DNA from: a virus
Virus record (IMG/VR): IMGVR_UViG_3300038307_000159
Location: 1-38,409 of that record
Strand: one strand, 5' to 3'
DNA length: 38,409 nt
Below the pieces are notes generated by a model. That model was not told where the DNA came from. It ran no database searches and was given only the letters and a program-made list of their open reading frames with translations. Shown here piece by piece: positions 29,601-38,258 of the stretch (positions are counted from its first letter, which is position 1; each line of letters opens with the position of its first letter). Position numbers and translations under genes: made by a program.

Positions 29601-29798
29601 CTAGTTTTTCGTTTTATTACTAAATGATGTAGTGTTTTTAGTTCTCTTTGTATAACTTGATAGGATTAAATCCCAAGTACTCTGTCCTTGGTCGTCCCAA
29701 GAGTTGGTTGATTCGTCCCAAGTCCTATCACTATCAGAGGTCTTACTCTTGTTTGCAAATGAAGTTGAACTTTTTGGTTTATTTACGAAACTTGCCAT
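29601..29798 (-). CDS. small low-complexity protein (65 aa)
   Basis: Repeats of the type SFxNKxKxS at both ends (SFVNKPKSSTSFANKSK, TTSFSNKTKN) flank an acidic Trp-containing middle (TWDESTNSWDDQ). It is likely disordered or a strand-swapped linker. Two bases from the fibre-like gene downstream. Function unknown. Confidence 0.55.
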   Translation of the reverse strand: MASFVNKPKSSTSFANKSKTSDSDRTWDESTNSWDDQGQSTWDLILSSYTKRTKNTTSFSNKTKN

Positions 29799-29799
29799 A

Positions 29800-30486
29800 T
29801 TATTTATTATTTTCTACATTAGGTGTCATTCTACTTGGTTCATCTTTTGTTCTTCTTGAGTAGTGGGCTTTTATTCTTTCTGCGTGTTCTCTTATCTTTA
29901 ATTCAAATAAGTTTACACGATCTTGCTTATACTTTATCACGTAAGGAAGTGCTATCTTGTAAGCTATTATCATATGCTCTGTACTAACAAACCCCGGGCT
30001 TATAGCACCGAAAGAAGTGATGTCCTTAGTCTTTCTCTTAAAGAAGACTTTTAAGCCCTCTGAAAGCGTTACAGAGCCTGTGGCAGGGGCTGGATAGAGG
30101 AATACTGACCTACCTTGTTTGTCATAGTGTGTTGGAAGTCCATTTGTCTCTAAATACTCATCTGGGTCTACAGAAAGCTCTTGTTTATCAAAAGGTTTTA
30201 GCTTCTGATAGTCGCCTGAGCTATCCATAACAGAAACACCCTCAACAGAAAGCATCTCATCATCAAATGAGTAATCTTGTTGACCATTTACAAGTGTTGC
30301 TGTGGCTATTGGTAAATCAGTGTAATTTGTATCGTCATAGTTCCAATTACCATCAGCACCCATAATATCCCCTGATACTTCTGCTTGTGCTTGATTAGCG
30401 TAAATTAAGCGAGTAGCAGTAGGGAAACTCGTTGAATCTGAGTCTGTAAGGTCTGATACGATTGTGTCTATAGCTGACCACAACAT
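29800..30486 (-). CDS. head-to-tail adaptor protein
   Basis: The 228-aa protein resembles podovirus adaptors of the P22 gp4/T7 gp11 type: helical N-terminus (TRLIYANQAQAEVSGDIMG), a strand block QQDYSFDDEMLSVEGVSVMD, then PTHYDKQGRSVFLYPAP, and a final helix rich in YKIALPYVIKYKQDR. It bridges the portal and tail. Position after the capsid genes agrees. Confidence 0.66.
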   Translation of the reverse strand: MLWSAIDTIVSDLTDSDSTSFPTATRLIYANQAQAEVSGDIMGADGNWNYDDTNYTDLPIATATLVNGQQDYSFDDEMLSVEGVSVMDSSGDYQKLKPFDKQELSVDPDEYLETNGLPTHYDKQGRSVFLYPAPATGSVTLSEGLKVFFKRKTKDITSFGAISPGFVSTEHMIIAYKIALPYVIKYKQDRVNLFELKIREHAERIKAHYSRRTKDEPSRMTPNVENNK

Positions 30487-30488
30487 GA

Positions 30489-30926
30489 TTATCTATAAGT
30501 TATTGTTGTAGTTGGAGCTAATCCACTCTCCAACTCTAGTAATAAGCCGTCTGTATAAGAAACATCAAATGTGTATGTTCCTGCTACGGTACTTGCTGGG
30601 ATTGAAGCCATAAGAAGTGTTGAGCTTGCCCTCTGTCCTGTTCTTGCTAGTACATTTGAGGTAGTAGCGTTGTAGAAGTTTACTACTCCTGTATTAGCCC
30701 CTGTGATTACTACTGAACCTAGAGTACCTGCACCTGTTTGTATAAGTGTATCTCCTGTGAATGCTCCGTATACGTTACTAGCTCCTGTTGAAGTAGCGTG
30801 GTATTCACCTGAACGTGCTACAGAGCCAAGACCCTCAATTGGCTGTACTTCTTTTCTGTCTGATACAACTACAAACAAGACTGCTATGAGTATTATAAGT
30901 GTTGTGATTGATAATATATTCTTCAT
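30489..30926 (-). CDS. signal/anchor protein of the virion block (145 aa)
   Basis: KNILSITTLIILIAVLFVVV is an N-terminal membrane segment. The remaining 115 residues are Ser/Thr/Gly-rich beta strands (TSNVLARTGQRASSTLLMAS) with a DVSYTDGLLLEL ending. It looks like a small surface-exposed domain. Located between the adaptor and another anchored protein. Not recognised. Confidence 0.6.
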   Translation of the reverse strand: MKNILSITTLIILIAVLFVVVSDRKEVQPIEGLGSVARSGEYHATSTGASNVYGAFTGDTLIQTGAGTLGSVVITGANTGVVNFYNATTSNVLARTGQRASSTLLMASIPASTVAGTYTFDVSYTDGLLLELESGLAPTTTITYR

Positions 30927-30973
30927 AATTGGTTTGATTAATTAATAAATCTTTTTTATTTACGAACTAAGCC

Positions 30974-30989
30974 CAACCAATTTTGGTTG
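30974..30989. other. short palindromic hairpin
   Basis: CAACCAATTTTGGTTG is a self-complementary 16-mer in the gap between two anchored virion-block proteins. It has no T-run, so it is more likely a processing or stabilising hairpin than a terminator. Confidence 0.4.
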
Positions 30990-30997
30990 AGTGGAAG

Positions 30998-31663
30998 TTA
31001 TATTGAATATGACTCAAATGTTGCGTGACATCTTCCTACTGGTGCAAATCCTGTACCAGCATCTCCTGCTGTAATACCTCCTGTTTCACTCCATACTAAA
31101 TACTGATTTGGTGCAATAACTTCTACACCTCCAGCTGATGGTGTTGTTGAGGCATTTATAAATGCCTGTGCTGATGCACTAACAACATAATCAGAACCAA
31201 TTTGTGTAGTGGTAGCGTAAGCTGTTGATGCTATACCAAGACTCCAAGTTGTTGCAGATGTTGATGCTGTTGTAAGCAAGATACCTGCTGATTGTAGTGT
31301 TGAAGTTGCTGCTGGACTCTGAATAGCACAAACAGTTGTAGATGCTGTTGTAAGTCCTATTGCTGTTGGGTATATCCTTATTCCATACCCTAGACCCCAC
31401 TGAATGTGGTCGAAAGGCATCATTGGACCGCTTACAGCTCCAACTGATTCTGCTGGTGCTTCTCCAAGACCTAAAGCACCTAAGATTTTATCTAGAGCAC
31501 TGTCATTTAGAGATAGGTTTACAGCAGACTCATCGCCTACACCAGCACTTGCTGGCTTGTTGAAAGCTACAAAAGAGAGTATTCCAAGAAGTAAAGCAAT
31601 GACAAGTACACCGATTGCATAGATTTTCATTGTCTTTACATCATTTGTTTTTGTTGTTTTCAT
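30998..31663 (-). CDS. signal/anchor protein of the virion block (221 aa)
   Basis: After a short polar N-terminus comes KIYAIGVLVIALLLGILSFV and then NKPASAG, a good signal-peptidase I site. The mature part is Ala/Ser/Thr-rich with WGLGYGIRIYPTAIGLTTAS and a VIAPNQYLVWSETGG strand. It resembles a secreted surface domain more than a head protein. An internal ATG at 31630 would remove the first 11 residues. Confidence 0.6.
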   Translation of the reverse strand: MKTTKTNDVKTMKIYAIGVLVIALLLGILSFVAFNKPASAGVGDESAVNLSLNDSALDKILGALGLGEAPAESVGAVSGPMMPFDHIQWGLGYGIRIYPTAIGLTTASTTVCAIQSPAATSTLQSAGILLTTASTSATTWSLGIASTAYATTTQIGSDYVVSASAQAFINASTTPSAGGVEVIAPNQYLVWSETGGITAGDAGTGFAPVGRCHATFESYSI

Positions 31664-31688
31664 TTTATGAATTTCTCTTAACTAATAA

Positions 31689-31862
31689 TTATTTCATTGA
31701 ATCTAGCTTTTTAGCTAGTGCGTCTTTCTTTCCTGCATACTTTTCTGGGTTCTGTTCTGCATATGCTTCAATAAGAGCTTTATACTCTTTCTTTGAACTA
31801 GTAGCTGGAGCTTTTTCTTCTACTACCTCCTCTACTTTTTCTTCTGTTTTCTTTTTAGTCAT
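31689..31862 (-). CDS. small charged protein after capsid (57 aa)
   Basis: A highly charged, probably partly disordered protein: TKKKTEEKVEEVVEEKAPA, then a helix EYKALIEAYAEQNPEKY. It follows the capsid gene across a structured gap. Could be a head decoration or scaffold remnant; unproven. Confidence 0.55.
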   Translation of the reverse strand: MTKKKTEEKVEEVVEEKAPATSSKKEYKALIEAYAEQNPEKYAGKKDALAKKLDSMK

Positions 31863-31872
31863 AATTTTATGT

Positions 31873-31936
31873 CCTTATGGGGTCTTGTTGAGATGAGTAT
31901 CGGTGGGGAGACTCACCCCAGCAACACCCCATAAGG
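31873..31936 (-). promoter_or_regulatory. intercistronic hairpin after the capsid gene
   Basis: Arms 31873-31890 and 31919-31936 pair in a long stem (11 bp, one mismatch, then 5-6 bp). A TGGGG/CCCCA hairpin is inside. A short alternative hairpin, ACCCC/GGGGT at 31926-31939, competes with the outer stem. No T-run follows in the transcribed direction. Likely to protect capsid mRNA or lower expression of genes beyond it. Confidence 0.58.
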
Positions 31937-31948
31937 GGTATTTAATTA

Positions 31949-32800
31949 TTAAGCAAGTGTGATATCGATAGTAAGAGCAGCCTTTGGAGCCCATGCTTTA
32001 AATCCGATATAACCCCAAGCTACGACCTCTTTACCAGTTTTACCTGTAACTGATTTCTCTTCAAAACGAACACCTCTTGGATGTGCATAAGTTGTTACCT
32101 TATTAACACCGAATACTCTGTGTCCATCATTTGTAAATGTAGTTGTTCCGATTGTATCGTCTTTAAATAGTCCTGTTCTAACAACATAGATGTTTGTACC
32201 CATATAGTTAGTGAAGAAACCATTTTTAAGTGCTGCATCTGCGAAGCTGAAACCGTTTGCGGCTTGAGCCTGTGCAAATCCAGTAACATCTGTGTTTTCA
32301 ATGACAAGATATGTACCTTTGTACTGGTCTGAGTAACCTGCAATTTTTCCTTGCAAGTCAGCCATTATCTTTGTGATATTTGCAGGTGTTGTAAATCCTC
32401 CTGTTGCAGTTGTGTATGTTCCTGTTCCGTCTTCACAAAGATTGTTAAGTACAAACTCATCAATCTTATTTGCTACTGAAAATCCCATCTCTTTTACACG
32501 AGATGCGAAGATTGGAAGTGCTGTTAGAACCTCCTCAAAATCATAGATGTGTTCTGCAACGATGAACTCGTCTGTTACTGTCAGTGTGTCATCTGTTGTT
32601 GTGTATGCTGCTGGTGTGTATGTTCCTGCGATTGTCTGTACTGTTGTAGTTGGCTGTGAACCATAAGGAGATTGAATCCTTTTTGCATCAGTTCGGTCAA
32701 CCATACAGATTTTCTCTGCTACTACTGCACTTCTTAGCAGTGTATCAAGTGTTGCGGCACGATATTTGTCCCGATACACTCTAGTTGCGATTGTATTCAT
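31949..32800 (-). CDS. major capsid protein (HK97-fold type)
   Basis: A 283-aa protein beginning MNTIATRVYRDKYRAATLDT. Features include the N-arm, ADDEF-like strand (TVTDEFIVAEHIYDFEEV), a central ANKIDEFVLNNLC helix (spine-like) and a C-terminal beta stretch EEKSVTGKTGKEVVAWGYIG. Genes just upstream in transcription order are a scaffold-like protein and portal. The spine helix and A-domain order are those of HK97-type coats. Expected to be the most abundant product. AATCGGTGGG precedes it in the leader. Confidence 0.8.
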   Translation of the reverse strand: MNTIATRVYRDKYRAATLDTLLRSAVVAEKICMVDRTDAKRIQSPYGSQPTTTVQTIAGTYTPAAYTTTDDTLTVTDEFIVAEHIYDFEEVLTALPIFASRVKEMGFSVANKIDEFVLNNLCEDGTGTYTTATGGFTTPANITKIMADLQGKIAGYSDQYKGTYLVIENTDVTGFAQAQAANGFSFADAALKNGFFTNYMGTNIYVVRTGLFKDDTIGTTTFTNDGHRVFGVNKVTTYAHPRGVRFEEKSVTGKTGKEVVAWGYIGFKAWAPKAALTIDITLA

Positions 32801-32837
32801 ATTTATAATGGGTTATTTAATAAACCCACCGATTAGA

Positions 32838-33413
32838 CTAAGCTTCCGCAGAGTCCCCCTTGAGTTGAAGTCGTACCAGTCTATCCATATCTTTCTCTGA
32901 TTCAGGTAGTTTACCTTTGTCATAGTCAGATAGTAGAGTATCGTCTGATACTTTAGAACTTCCTCTCTTTGAAGCACCTGTTGAGGTAGCTTCTGCTGTA
33001 TTTCTTTCTTCTGCTTTCTCTTTAAGTATTGTCTTTACAACACTTGACTTTAAGGCTTCTAGTACCGATATTCCTTTAAGTTCAGCATAATCTGTTACTT
33101 CCGCAATATCTTCTGTTGGTACTTCTGCCTTGATGATAGCGATTAAGTCAGTCTGTGACAGTTTGTCGCTATCTGAGGCTACCTTTGGAGCTTTCTTGGC
33201 TACTGGCTTGTCTTCTACTATTCCAAGGTCTTTATTAACCTTTTTAAGTTGTCTTGTAAGCCGTGCTTTTTTAGCTTCATTGCTCTCCTTAGGTTTTTCC
33301 TCTACTACTTCTTCTTTGGCTTCTTCAGTAGTCTCTTCCTCTACTACTTCGTCAACCACTTCTTCATCATTGTTTTCAGATGTGATGATGTCATCGTTGT
33401 TTTCATTTTCCAT
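32838..33413 (-). CDS. scaffold-like protein
   Basis: From the ATG at 33413 the protein is acidic in its first 45 residues (DDIITSENNDEEVVDEVVEE), then highly charged helices (KKARLTRQLKKVNKDLG), with no tryptophan and almost no hydrophobic core. This composition, size (~191 aa) and place between portal and capsid match phage scaffolding proteins, which template assembly and leave. A start at 33434 is possible but lies in a poorer context. Confidence 0.66.
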   Translation of the reverse strand: MENENNDDIITSENNDEEVVDEVVEEETTEEAKEEVVEEKPKESNEAKKARLTRQLKKVNKDLGIVEDKPVAKKAPKVASDSDKLSQTDLIAIIKAEVPTEDIAEVTDYAELKGISVLEALKSSVVKTILKEKAEERNTAEATSTGASKRGSSKVSDDTLLSDYDKGKLPESEKDMDRLVRLQLKGDSAEA

Positions 33414-33485
33414 AAATGATAAGAGTTTAAGCACTTTGTAGATTAGTGCGAACTATATTGTTAATAAAATTATAACACAAAGTAT

Positions 33486-33821
33486 TTACTTTGCACTATT
33501 TGTCTGTAATCTCTTCTTTGTTTCCTCTGCTGTCTCATCTTTCTGACCTGCTAGTATCTCCAATACACTTAACTGCTGATCAAGATGTGAGATAAGACTG
33601 TTACGTGCTTTCAAGTTAATAATAGCTTCTTCTGGTGTCATTTCATCTATCTTTACTGTCATCCAAAGGTCAATGTTCTGTCCTATTGGTGTACTTGCAT
33701 CTAGTTCTGGTAAGAATATCTTCCTCATAAGTAATAACAGTGGCTCATTGTCCGCAAAGGTTGCCTTGATTAAAGCAAGCTCTGTGTCTGTTATGCGCAT
33801 CCTTTTTCCTGTTTTATCCAT
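33486..33821 (-). CDS. small helical protein between portal and scaffold (111 aa)
   Basis: A soluble helical protein (ELALIKATFADNEPLLLLMR, then KARNSLISHLDQQLSVLEIL). No known motif. Its place between portal and scaffold in podoviruses often holds a small head-assembly factor. Not recognised. Confidence 0.58.
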   Translation of the reverse strand: MDKTGKRMRITDTELALIKATFADNEPLLLLMRKIFLPELDASTPIGQNIDLWMTVKIDEMTPEEAIINLKARNSLISHLDQQLSVLEILAGQKDETAEETKKRLQTNSAK

Positions 33822-33882
33822 AATATTTTAAGTTAATTATAATGCTATTCCCACCGACCTGTCCTCCTAATAATAGCGTTGC

Positions 33883-35724
33883 CTACACGGTTACTGCTTG
33901 TTTAATCCCCTCTGGGCTTCCTGTTGCTGGTGCTACTTCCTGTCCTTGTATCTGTCTTGCTGGTTGTTGTGGCTGTGATGCACTCTGCGAAAGCTCTACT
34001 GGTGATATACCACCAACTTCTGTCATTATCTTGTTAAAGACTAACCTCATGTTCTCATCTTGCAGTATTGCTGGATTACCTCCTAGTGTCTGAAGCACAG
34101 TCGTTAGTGTTGTCAGTATTGTGTTCTTATCTGTTGACTCTCCTGTAACATCTACCTCAACATCCCATTCAAGGTTTTTAAATACTTTTTTCCAAGTAAC
34201 TGTTGGTATCTCATCTGGCTTTATGAACCTCTGGTTGCCCTGCGAAGCTAATCCTTGTTTTACTTCCTGCTCTTCTGCCTGCTGGTCAAATACTTGTAAA
34301 TTCTCTATGTCTCCACTAAGTATCTGTTCTACAGACCTCTCATTAAAGTTCTTAACTGCTTTGTTGGGAACATAAAGGGAGTCTATCTTGGTTAGGTTAT
34401 GAGCTGTTAGTGTTGCCGCCACTTCCTCTGATGTATTCATTTGCTTCTTCAAGTAAGGAATTACATGTATTCTCATCATTTCTTCTAAGTGTAGCCCTTT
34501 ATTCTCAATCATTATCTCAAAGAGTGAGTGTGATTCTTGGTTAAGTATAGCCACTTGTCTAAACGCTGTACCTGATGGCATTGTGTTGCCTTTTATAGCA
34601 TCTGGTGTTGATGTTATCTCATTAGCCAAGACTTGCCATTGTGTACCAAAGTTCTGTAATGCTGTTATATCTGTGCTTGAATTGTTTATTTGTGTTAAAG
34701 GTTGATTATCTGCGTGTATTAAAATATCCCCATTTTCAATAGAGGACATAGCATTTCTTCCAACAAAAGAACCGTCTGATGTTTGGAATATTATCTTTGA
34801 AGTTAAGTCTAACTGGTCTTTTATACCCTTAGCTGTGTGGTTTACCATCCACTGTGCCTCAAATAGGTGTTCTACTGCTCCAATTCCCTGTGTTCTACCA
34901 TCTTCTTTGATGAGGTGTGTAATCATATAAGGGTCTTTGCTTTCACGACCACTAACAAGTGTATAGTCGTCAAACTCTCCTTTTTCTTTAGTAGCTACAA
35001 AAGATATAACGTGCATTTGCTGTTGATATGTATCCTCATCTGCTTCTTTGTCTGTGAGTAATGACAATGGTAGTTCTCCGTGTACTTCATATACCTCAAT
35101 GTATTCACTGATATTATCTTTATCTTGTCCGTCTAGTGTCTCTCTTTGTGCTTTAGCATCTATAAGTTTCTCAACAAGTTCTTTATCGTATGACTTATTA
35201 GCTCTTAGTTGTGCAGGTGTGTAAAATAGTTTTTCTATCTTTAAGTTATTATCAAAGTCTATCTGGTCAACTATCAATCTATTCCAAGGAATTACAGAAG
35301 CGTGTAGTTGCCCTCCTTTCTCTACGAACTTAACTACTGATGAGCCATAGCGCGCGAGTGAACGTCCCCAGTCATTTAAGAAAGAGCCAAAGAAGTCTCT
35401 TCTCATATACTCTTGTAGGTGGATAGTAGCTAAGAACGCACTGATTTGGTCTTCTTGCTTAGTAGCTTTGATGTTTATATCCTTTCTGTCTATATCTGTA
35501 GCCCTGTACCAGATGTTTACTGCTGCGGTTACTATGTTGAAGAATGGCTTCTCTCGTCCTTGAGAGTCTGTGTCTCCTGATATGTGTTTACTGTTTAAGT
35601 ATGCATCAATCTTCTCTGTGTTTTCGTAGAGTGAAAACTCAACATATTTGTTTAATGTTGTTGTGCCTGAGATGTAGTTTGCCTCTGCATCTCTGACTAA
35701 TTCTTGAATGGATTTGGTTATCAT
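33883..35724 (-). CDS. portal protein
   Basis: The 613-aa protein has the portal layout: helical N-terminal region (TKSIQELVRDAEANYISG), WYRATDIDRK, the helix-turn segment SLARYGSSVVKFVEKGG, VIPWNRLIVDQIDF, a long stem helix region and a C-terminal variable tail. Length fits a podovirus portal. It is the first gene after a strong promoter (35763-35791). The transcript leader forms AAAAATC/GATTTTT around a GGTGGG loop before the ATG. Confidence 0.85.
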   Translation of the reverse strand: MITKSIQELVRDAEANYISGTTTLNKYVEFSLYENTEKIDAYLNSKHISGDTDSQGREKPFFNIVTAAVNIWYRATDIDRKDINIKATKQEDQISAFLATIHLQEYMRRDFFGSFLNDWGRSLARYGSSVVKFVEKGGQLHASVIPWNRLIVDQIDFDNNLKIEKLFYTPAQLRANKSYDKELVEKLIDAKAQRETLDGQDKDNISEYIEVYEVHGELPLSLLTDKEADEDTYQQQMHVISFVATKEKGEFDDYTLVSGRESKDPYMITHLIKEDGRTQGIGAVEHLFEAQWMVNHTAKGIKDQLDLTSKIIFQTSDGSFVGRNAMSSIENGDILIHADNQPLTQINNSSTDITALQNFGTQWQVLANEITSTPDAIKGNTMPSGTAFRQVAILNQESHSLFEIMIENKGLHLEEMMRIHVIPYLKKQMNTSEEVAATLTAHNLTKIDSLYVPNKAVKNFNERSVEQILSGDIENLQVFDQQAEEQEVKQGLASQGNQRFIKPDEIPTVTWKKVFKNLEWDVEVDVTGESTDKNTILTTLTTVLQTLGGNPAILQDENMRLVFNKIMTEVGGISPVELSQSASQPQQPARQIQGQEVAPATGSPEGIKQAVTV

Positions 35725-35762
35725 ATAAAAATCATCCCACCGATTTTTATTAAGTTAGCTTT

Positions 35763-35791
35763 ATTATAAATAGTATGTATTTTCTTGTCAA
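35763..35791 (-). promoter_or_regulatory. sigma70-type promoter for the portal and capsid genes
   Basis: The minus strand reads TTGACA (35791-35786), a 17-base spacer and TATAAT (35768-35763): full consensus. The predicted start is near 35756, 32 bases before the portal ATG. It would boost structural genes over terminase. Confidence 0.85.
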
Positions 35792-35792
35792 G

Positions 35793-36197
35793 TTATATCC
35801 CTTTCTTAATTACTTTTAAAGCTTCTATGTGTGGCATCATACTCCCATACAAAGGACTGGATAGGTTGCTAGCCATATCAAATAGCATACGAGCTACTAT
35901 GTTCCTATCCTTTACCATACCTTTAACGACCCTGTATTGCACTCTGTATGCTTCTATCTCTTGTTTGAGTCTAAACTCCTTATCATCTAGGTATTGATTC
36001 CACCACATCTCGGGGCTGTCCTCTTGTTGTAGCATATGAGTGTGTTCGTGTGCTATTAAGAAGTCATCTACTTGTCCTTTATGAGGATTGTAGATTGTGT
36101 TCCCTACTGCAAATACAGGTATTTGTCCTGTTAAGTCAAAGGTCTTCTCGCACTTCTCTCTTATGCTGTATGGGGGGTTGTTAGTTGATATTATCAT
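35793..36197 (-). CDS. HEXXH metallopeptidase-like protein
   Basis: From the ATG at 36197 (ATGA overlap with the upstream stop) the protein is 134 aa. LIAHEHTHMLQQE gives H50, E51 and H54 of a zinc HExxH site, followed by a second helical block with KQEIEAYRVQYR. E64-66 are candidate third ligands. It is the second HExxH protein in the window. Position between terminase and portal suggests a head-maturation or assembly role, but it might act on host proteins. Confidence 0.62.
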   Translation of the reverse strand: MIISTNNPPYSIREKCEKTFDLTGQIPVFAVGNTIYNPHKGQVDDFLIAHEHTHMLQQEDSPEMWWNQYLDDKEFRLKQEIEAYRVQYRVVKGMVKDRNIVARMLFDMASNLSSPLYGSMMPHIEALKVIKKGI

Positions 36198-36391
36198 CTT
36201 GTAAATACTATCCAATGTTTACCTTTTTCATCCCATTCAAACAAAACTCTAATTTCTTCGGGATAATTATAATTATCTGCTATATCTGTACTCGCTATTG
36301 GGTAGTCTGAATACTTGGGCAGGTGCAGCCTTGGTCTTAAATTCCAAATAATAGCAATAGTTTTCCAAAAGTATATTTTAATTGTTTTCAT
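36194..36391 (-). CDS. small protein after terL (65 aa)
   Basis: From the ATG at 36391, one base after the terminase stop, it encodes MKTIKIYFWKTIAIIWNLRP and an alpha/beta C-terminus with VLFEWDEKGKHWIVFT. The N-terminus is hydrophobic. A longer frame exists but overlaps terL. Function unknown. Confidence 0.52.
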   Translation of the reverse strand: MKTIKIYFWKTIAIIWNLRPRLHLPKYSDYPIASTDIADNYNYPEEIRVLFEWDEKGKHWIVFTR

Positions 36392-36392
36392 A

Positions 36393-37778
36393 TTACCTAG
36401 TTGAACTATCTTGATAATTACTAAAGTTCCTGTCAAATTGATTAGTTTGCACCTGTGATACTCGCGATGCTTCTTCACTCTGTTGGGGGAGCATCTTTTC
36501 TTTGACTACAAAGTAGCACCTCATTATCAATGTATCAGATACGTCAGGGCTACGACCTAGTAATGCCTTAATGTCTTCTTTCATTGTTGGCATTCTCTTA
36601 CCATCTCCTTGTGAAGCATCTTGATACAGTGATAACTCCTCAATAATCCTTTCCTTAATTCTAACATCTTCTACCCTCAAAGCTATCTTATGATTGTTAA
36701 CAAGGTCAGCTAACTCGAAAACACATTGGCTTCTAAGGTTCTTGTAGTCTGATATCAATGGTGCATCTTTCATATAATGCACATTGGGGAGCAATACAGG
36801 GCTACTGTCGGTCTTAATAGCTTGGTAACTAGACTTATAACCTACTATCCCATCTAACATTGAACTTGAAGCTACTCCTGCACCTACACCTATGGCATCT
36901 ACTGCTATCTGACTGAAAGGTATTCGCTCTTGGCTTGCATACTCTCGTATCTTATCAATAATATTCTCTGTGTTTAAGCGTGCAAACTCTTCTATCCTAT
37001 ACATCTCTAATCCTTCCCAGAAACTAAATACTGTCTTATCAGAGCCGTCGTCTGCTATGTCTACTATTAAATACTTTTCATTACTCTTGGTGATTGTGTT
37101 AGAGAACATATCCACCAGTGCTGTGTACTTGAATAACGCACCTTGATTGTCTACATACTCAGCCATAATCTCTTGGCGGTATGTGTCTTTGTCCATCTCC
37201 TCTTCTGCTTTCTTTAGCTCCTCTCTGGGTAGTGATGGGTTGTCGTGTGATGCAAAGTGAAAAGACTCCCACTCGTAGTCAGTCTCTGCCATCTTCTCTA
37301 GTCTTCTAAGGTTAGGGTTTTCTTTCTTTGGTGTACCGATGAAGTCAGCTGTACCTCCTGTGTCAATTAAAGCTGGACGGAATATCTCTTGCCAGCCTAT
37401 GAAGAAGTCTTTCATTGTATCAGTCTCGTCAAATACTATGTGGTGTGCTGATTGTCCTCTGAAGTTTTCTCTATTCTCCCACCCTGCTACCTTAATTAAA
37501 GAAGTTCCACCATCTTGTGTTGGTACTTTCATTTCTAGTCTTGACTCATTAGCTTCTCCTATTCCTGCTAATCTACTCTTAATACTCTCCCATATAATAC
37601 TTCTAGCTTGTACTTGTGTAGGAGCTATATAGAATACATGTCTGTCTTTACCACTAACACCTTTAAAAGCCATCACTTCTGTTTCAAGCATTGTTTTCCC
37701 ACCTCGTCTTCCTCCTCTGATTACTTTAAAGCGTGAGTTACTTCTTACTATCTTCTTTTGGTGTTCGTGCAAATTCAT
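36393..37778 (-). CDS. terL: large terminase subunit (packaging ATPase-nuclease)
   Basis: Counted from the ATG at 37778 (461 aa), Walker A is GGRRGGKT at 22-29, Walker B VFDET at 115-119, and the motor coupling region follows. The RNase H-like nuclease has D240 (LIVDIADDGSDKT), D294 (QIAVDAIGVG) and the late SPDVSD near 410-415. It drives DNA into the head and cuts it. It overlaps terS by 41 bases. A TTG two codons earlier would be an alternative start. Confidence 0.93.
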   Translation of the reverse strand: MNLHEHQKKIVRSNSRFKVIRGGRRGGKTMLETEVMAFKGVSGKDRHVFYIAPTQVQARSIIWESIKSRLAGIGEANESRLEMKVPTQDGGTSLIKVAGWENRENFRGQSAHHIVFDETDTMKDFFIGWQEIFRPALIDTGGTADFIGTPKKENPNLRRLEKMAETDYEWESFHFASHDNPSLPREELKKAEEEMDKDTYRQEIMAEYVDNQGALFKYTALVDMFSNTITKSNEKYLIVDIADDGSDKTVFSFWEGLEMYRIEEFARLNTENIIDKIREYASQERIPFSQIAVDAIGVGAGVASSSMLDGIVGYKSSYQAIKTDSSPVLLPNVHYMKDAPLISDYKNLRSQCVFELADLVNNHKIALRVEDVRIKERIIEELSLYQDASQGDGKRMPTMKEDIKALLGRSPDVSDTLIMRCYFVVKEKMLPQQSEEASRVSQVQTNQFDRNFSNYQDSSTR

Positions 37779-38040
37779 TATCAAATATAATAGCTAGTGC
37801 ATCTTTAATATCAGGTGTATCTATTTGTTGAGGCGCTTTACCCCATACTCTATCCAATACCTCTTTAATAGCTGGTATGTCTCCTGTCTTAGCTTTAGTG
37901 ATTAGTGCTTTATATATCTCATCTGCTTCAGCACCAAAAGACTCAATTAATTTCTTCTTGAGTTCTTGTGCCTGTAATGTATGTGATGCTTTACTTCCCT
38001 TCTTCTTTCCTGCACCTTCTCTCTTTCCTCCATGTGCCAT
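37738..38040 (-). CDS. terS: small terminase subunit
   Basis: The 100-aa protein has a basic N-terminus (GGKREGAGKKKGSK) typical of small terminases, then a helical region (GDIPAIKEVLDRVWGKAPQ) that matches the core helix pair of the family. It recognises the packaging site and activates the large subunit. Its stop lies inside terL (41-base overlap), which ties their expression. Confidence 0.8.
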   Translation of the reverse strand: MAHGGKREGAGKKKGSKASHTLQAQELKKKLIESFGAEADEIYKALITKAKTGDIPAIKEVLDRVWGKAPQQIDTPDIKDALAIIFDNEFARTPKEDSKK

Positions 38041-38063
38041 GATTAAAATTTCAAATTATCAAC

Positions 38064-38258
38064 TTACTTACCCACTGCCTTATTAGCTCTCTTGTGTGCT
38101 TCTCCAAACTTAACACCTAATTCCATAGACCTTATCATTAAGTTGTTGTGTAATGATGTGTGGTTAGGTGCGTGTTTTATCATAGCTTTTACTCCTTGAG
38201 GAGATATTAGCTTTGAGTTCTGCATCTTTGTTATTTTTGCTTTACTTAGTTTACTCAT
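38064..38258 (-). CDS. small basic protein before terS (64 aa)
   Basis: A basic helical protein (SKLSKAKITKMQNSKLISPQ, then LMIRSMELGVKFGEAHKRAN). It starts in an ATGA overlap with an 11-codon leader frame and is the first full gene after the promoter. Could bind DNA near the packaging site. Function unknown. Confidence 0.58.
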   Translation of the reverse strand: MSKLSKAKITKMQNSKLISPQGVKAMIKHAPNHTSLHNNLMIRSMELGVKFGEAHKRANKAVGK

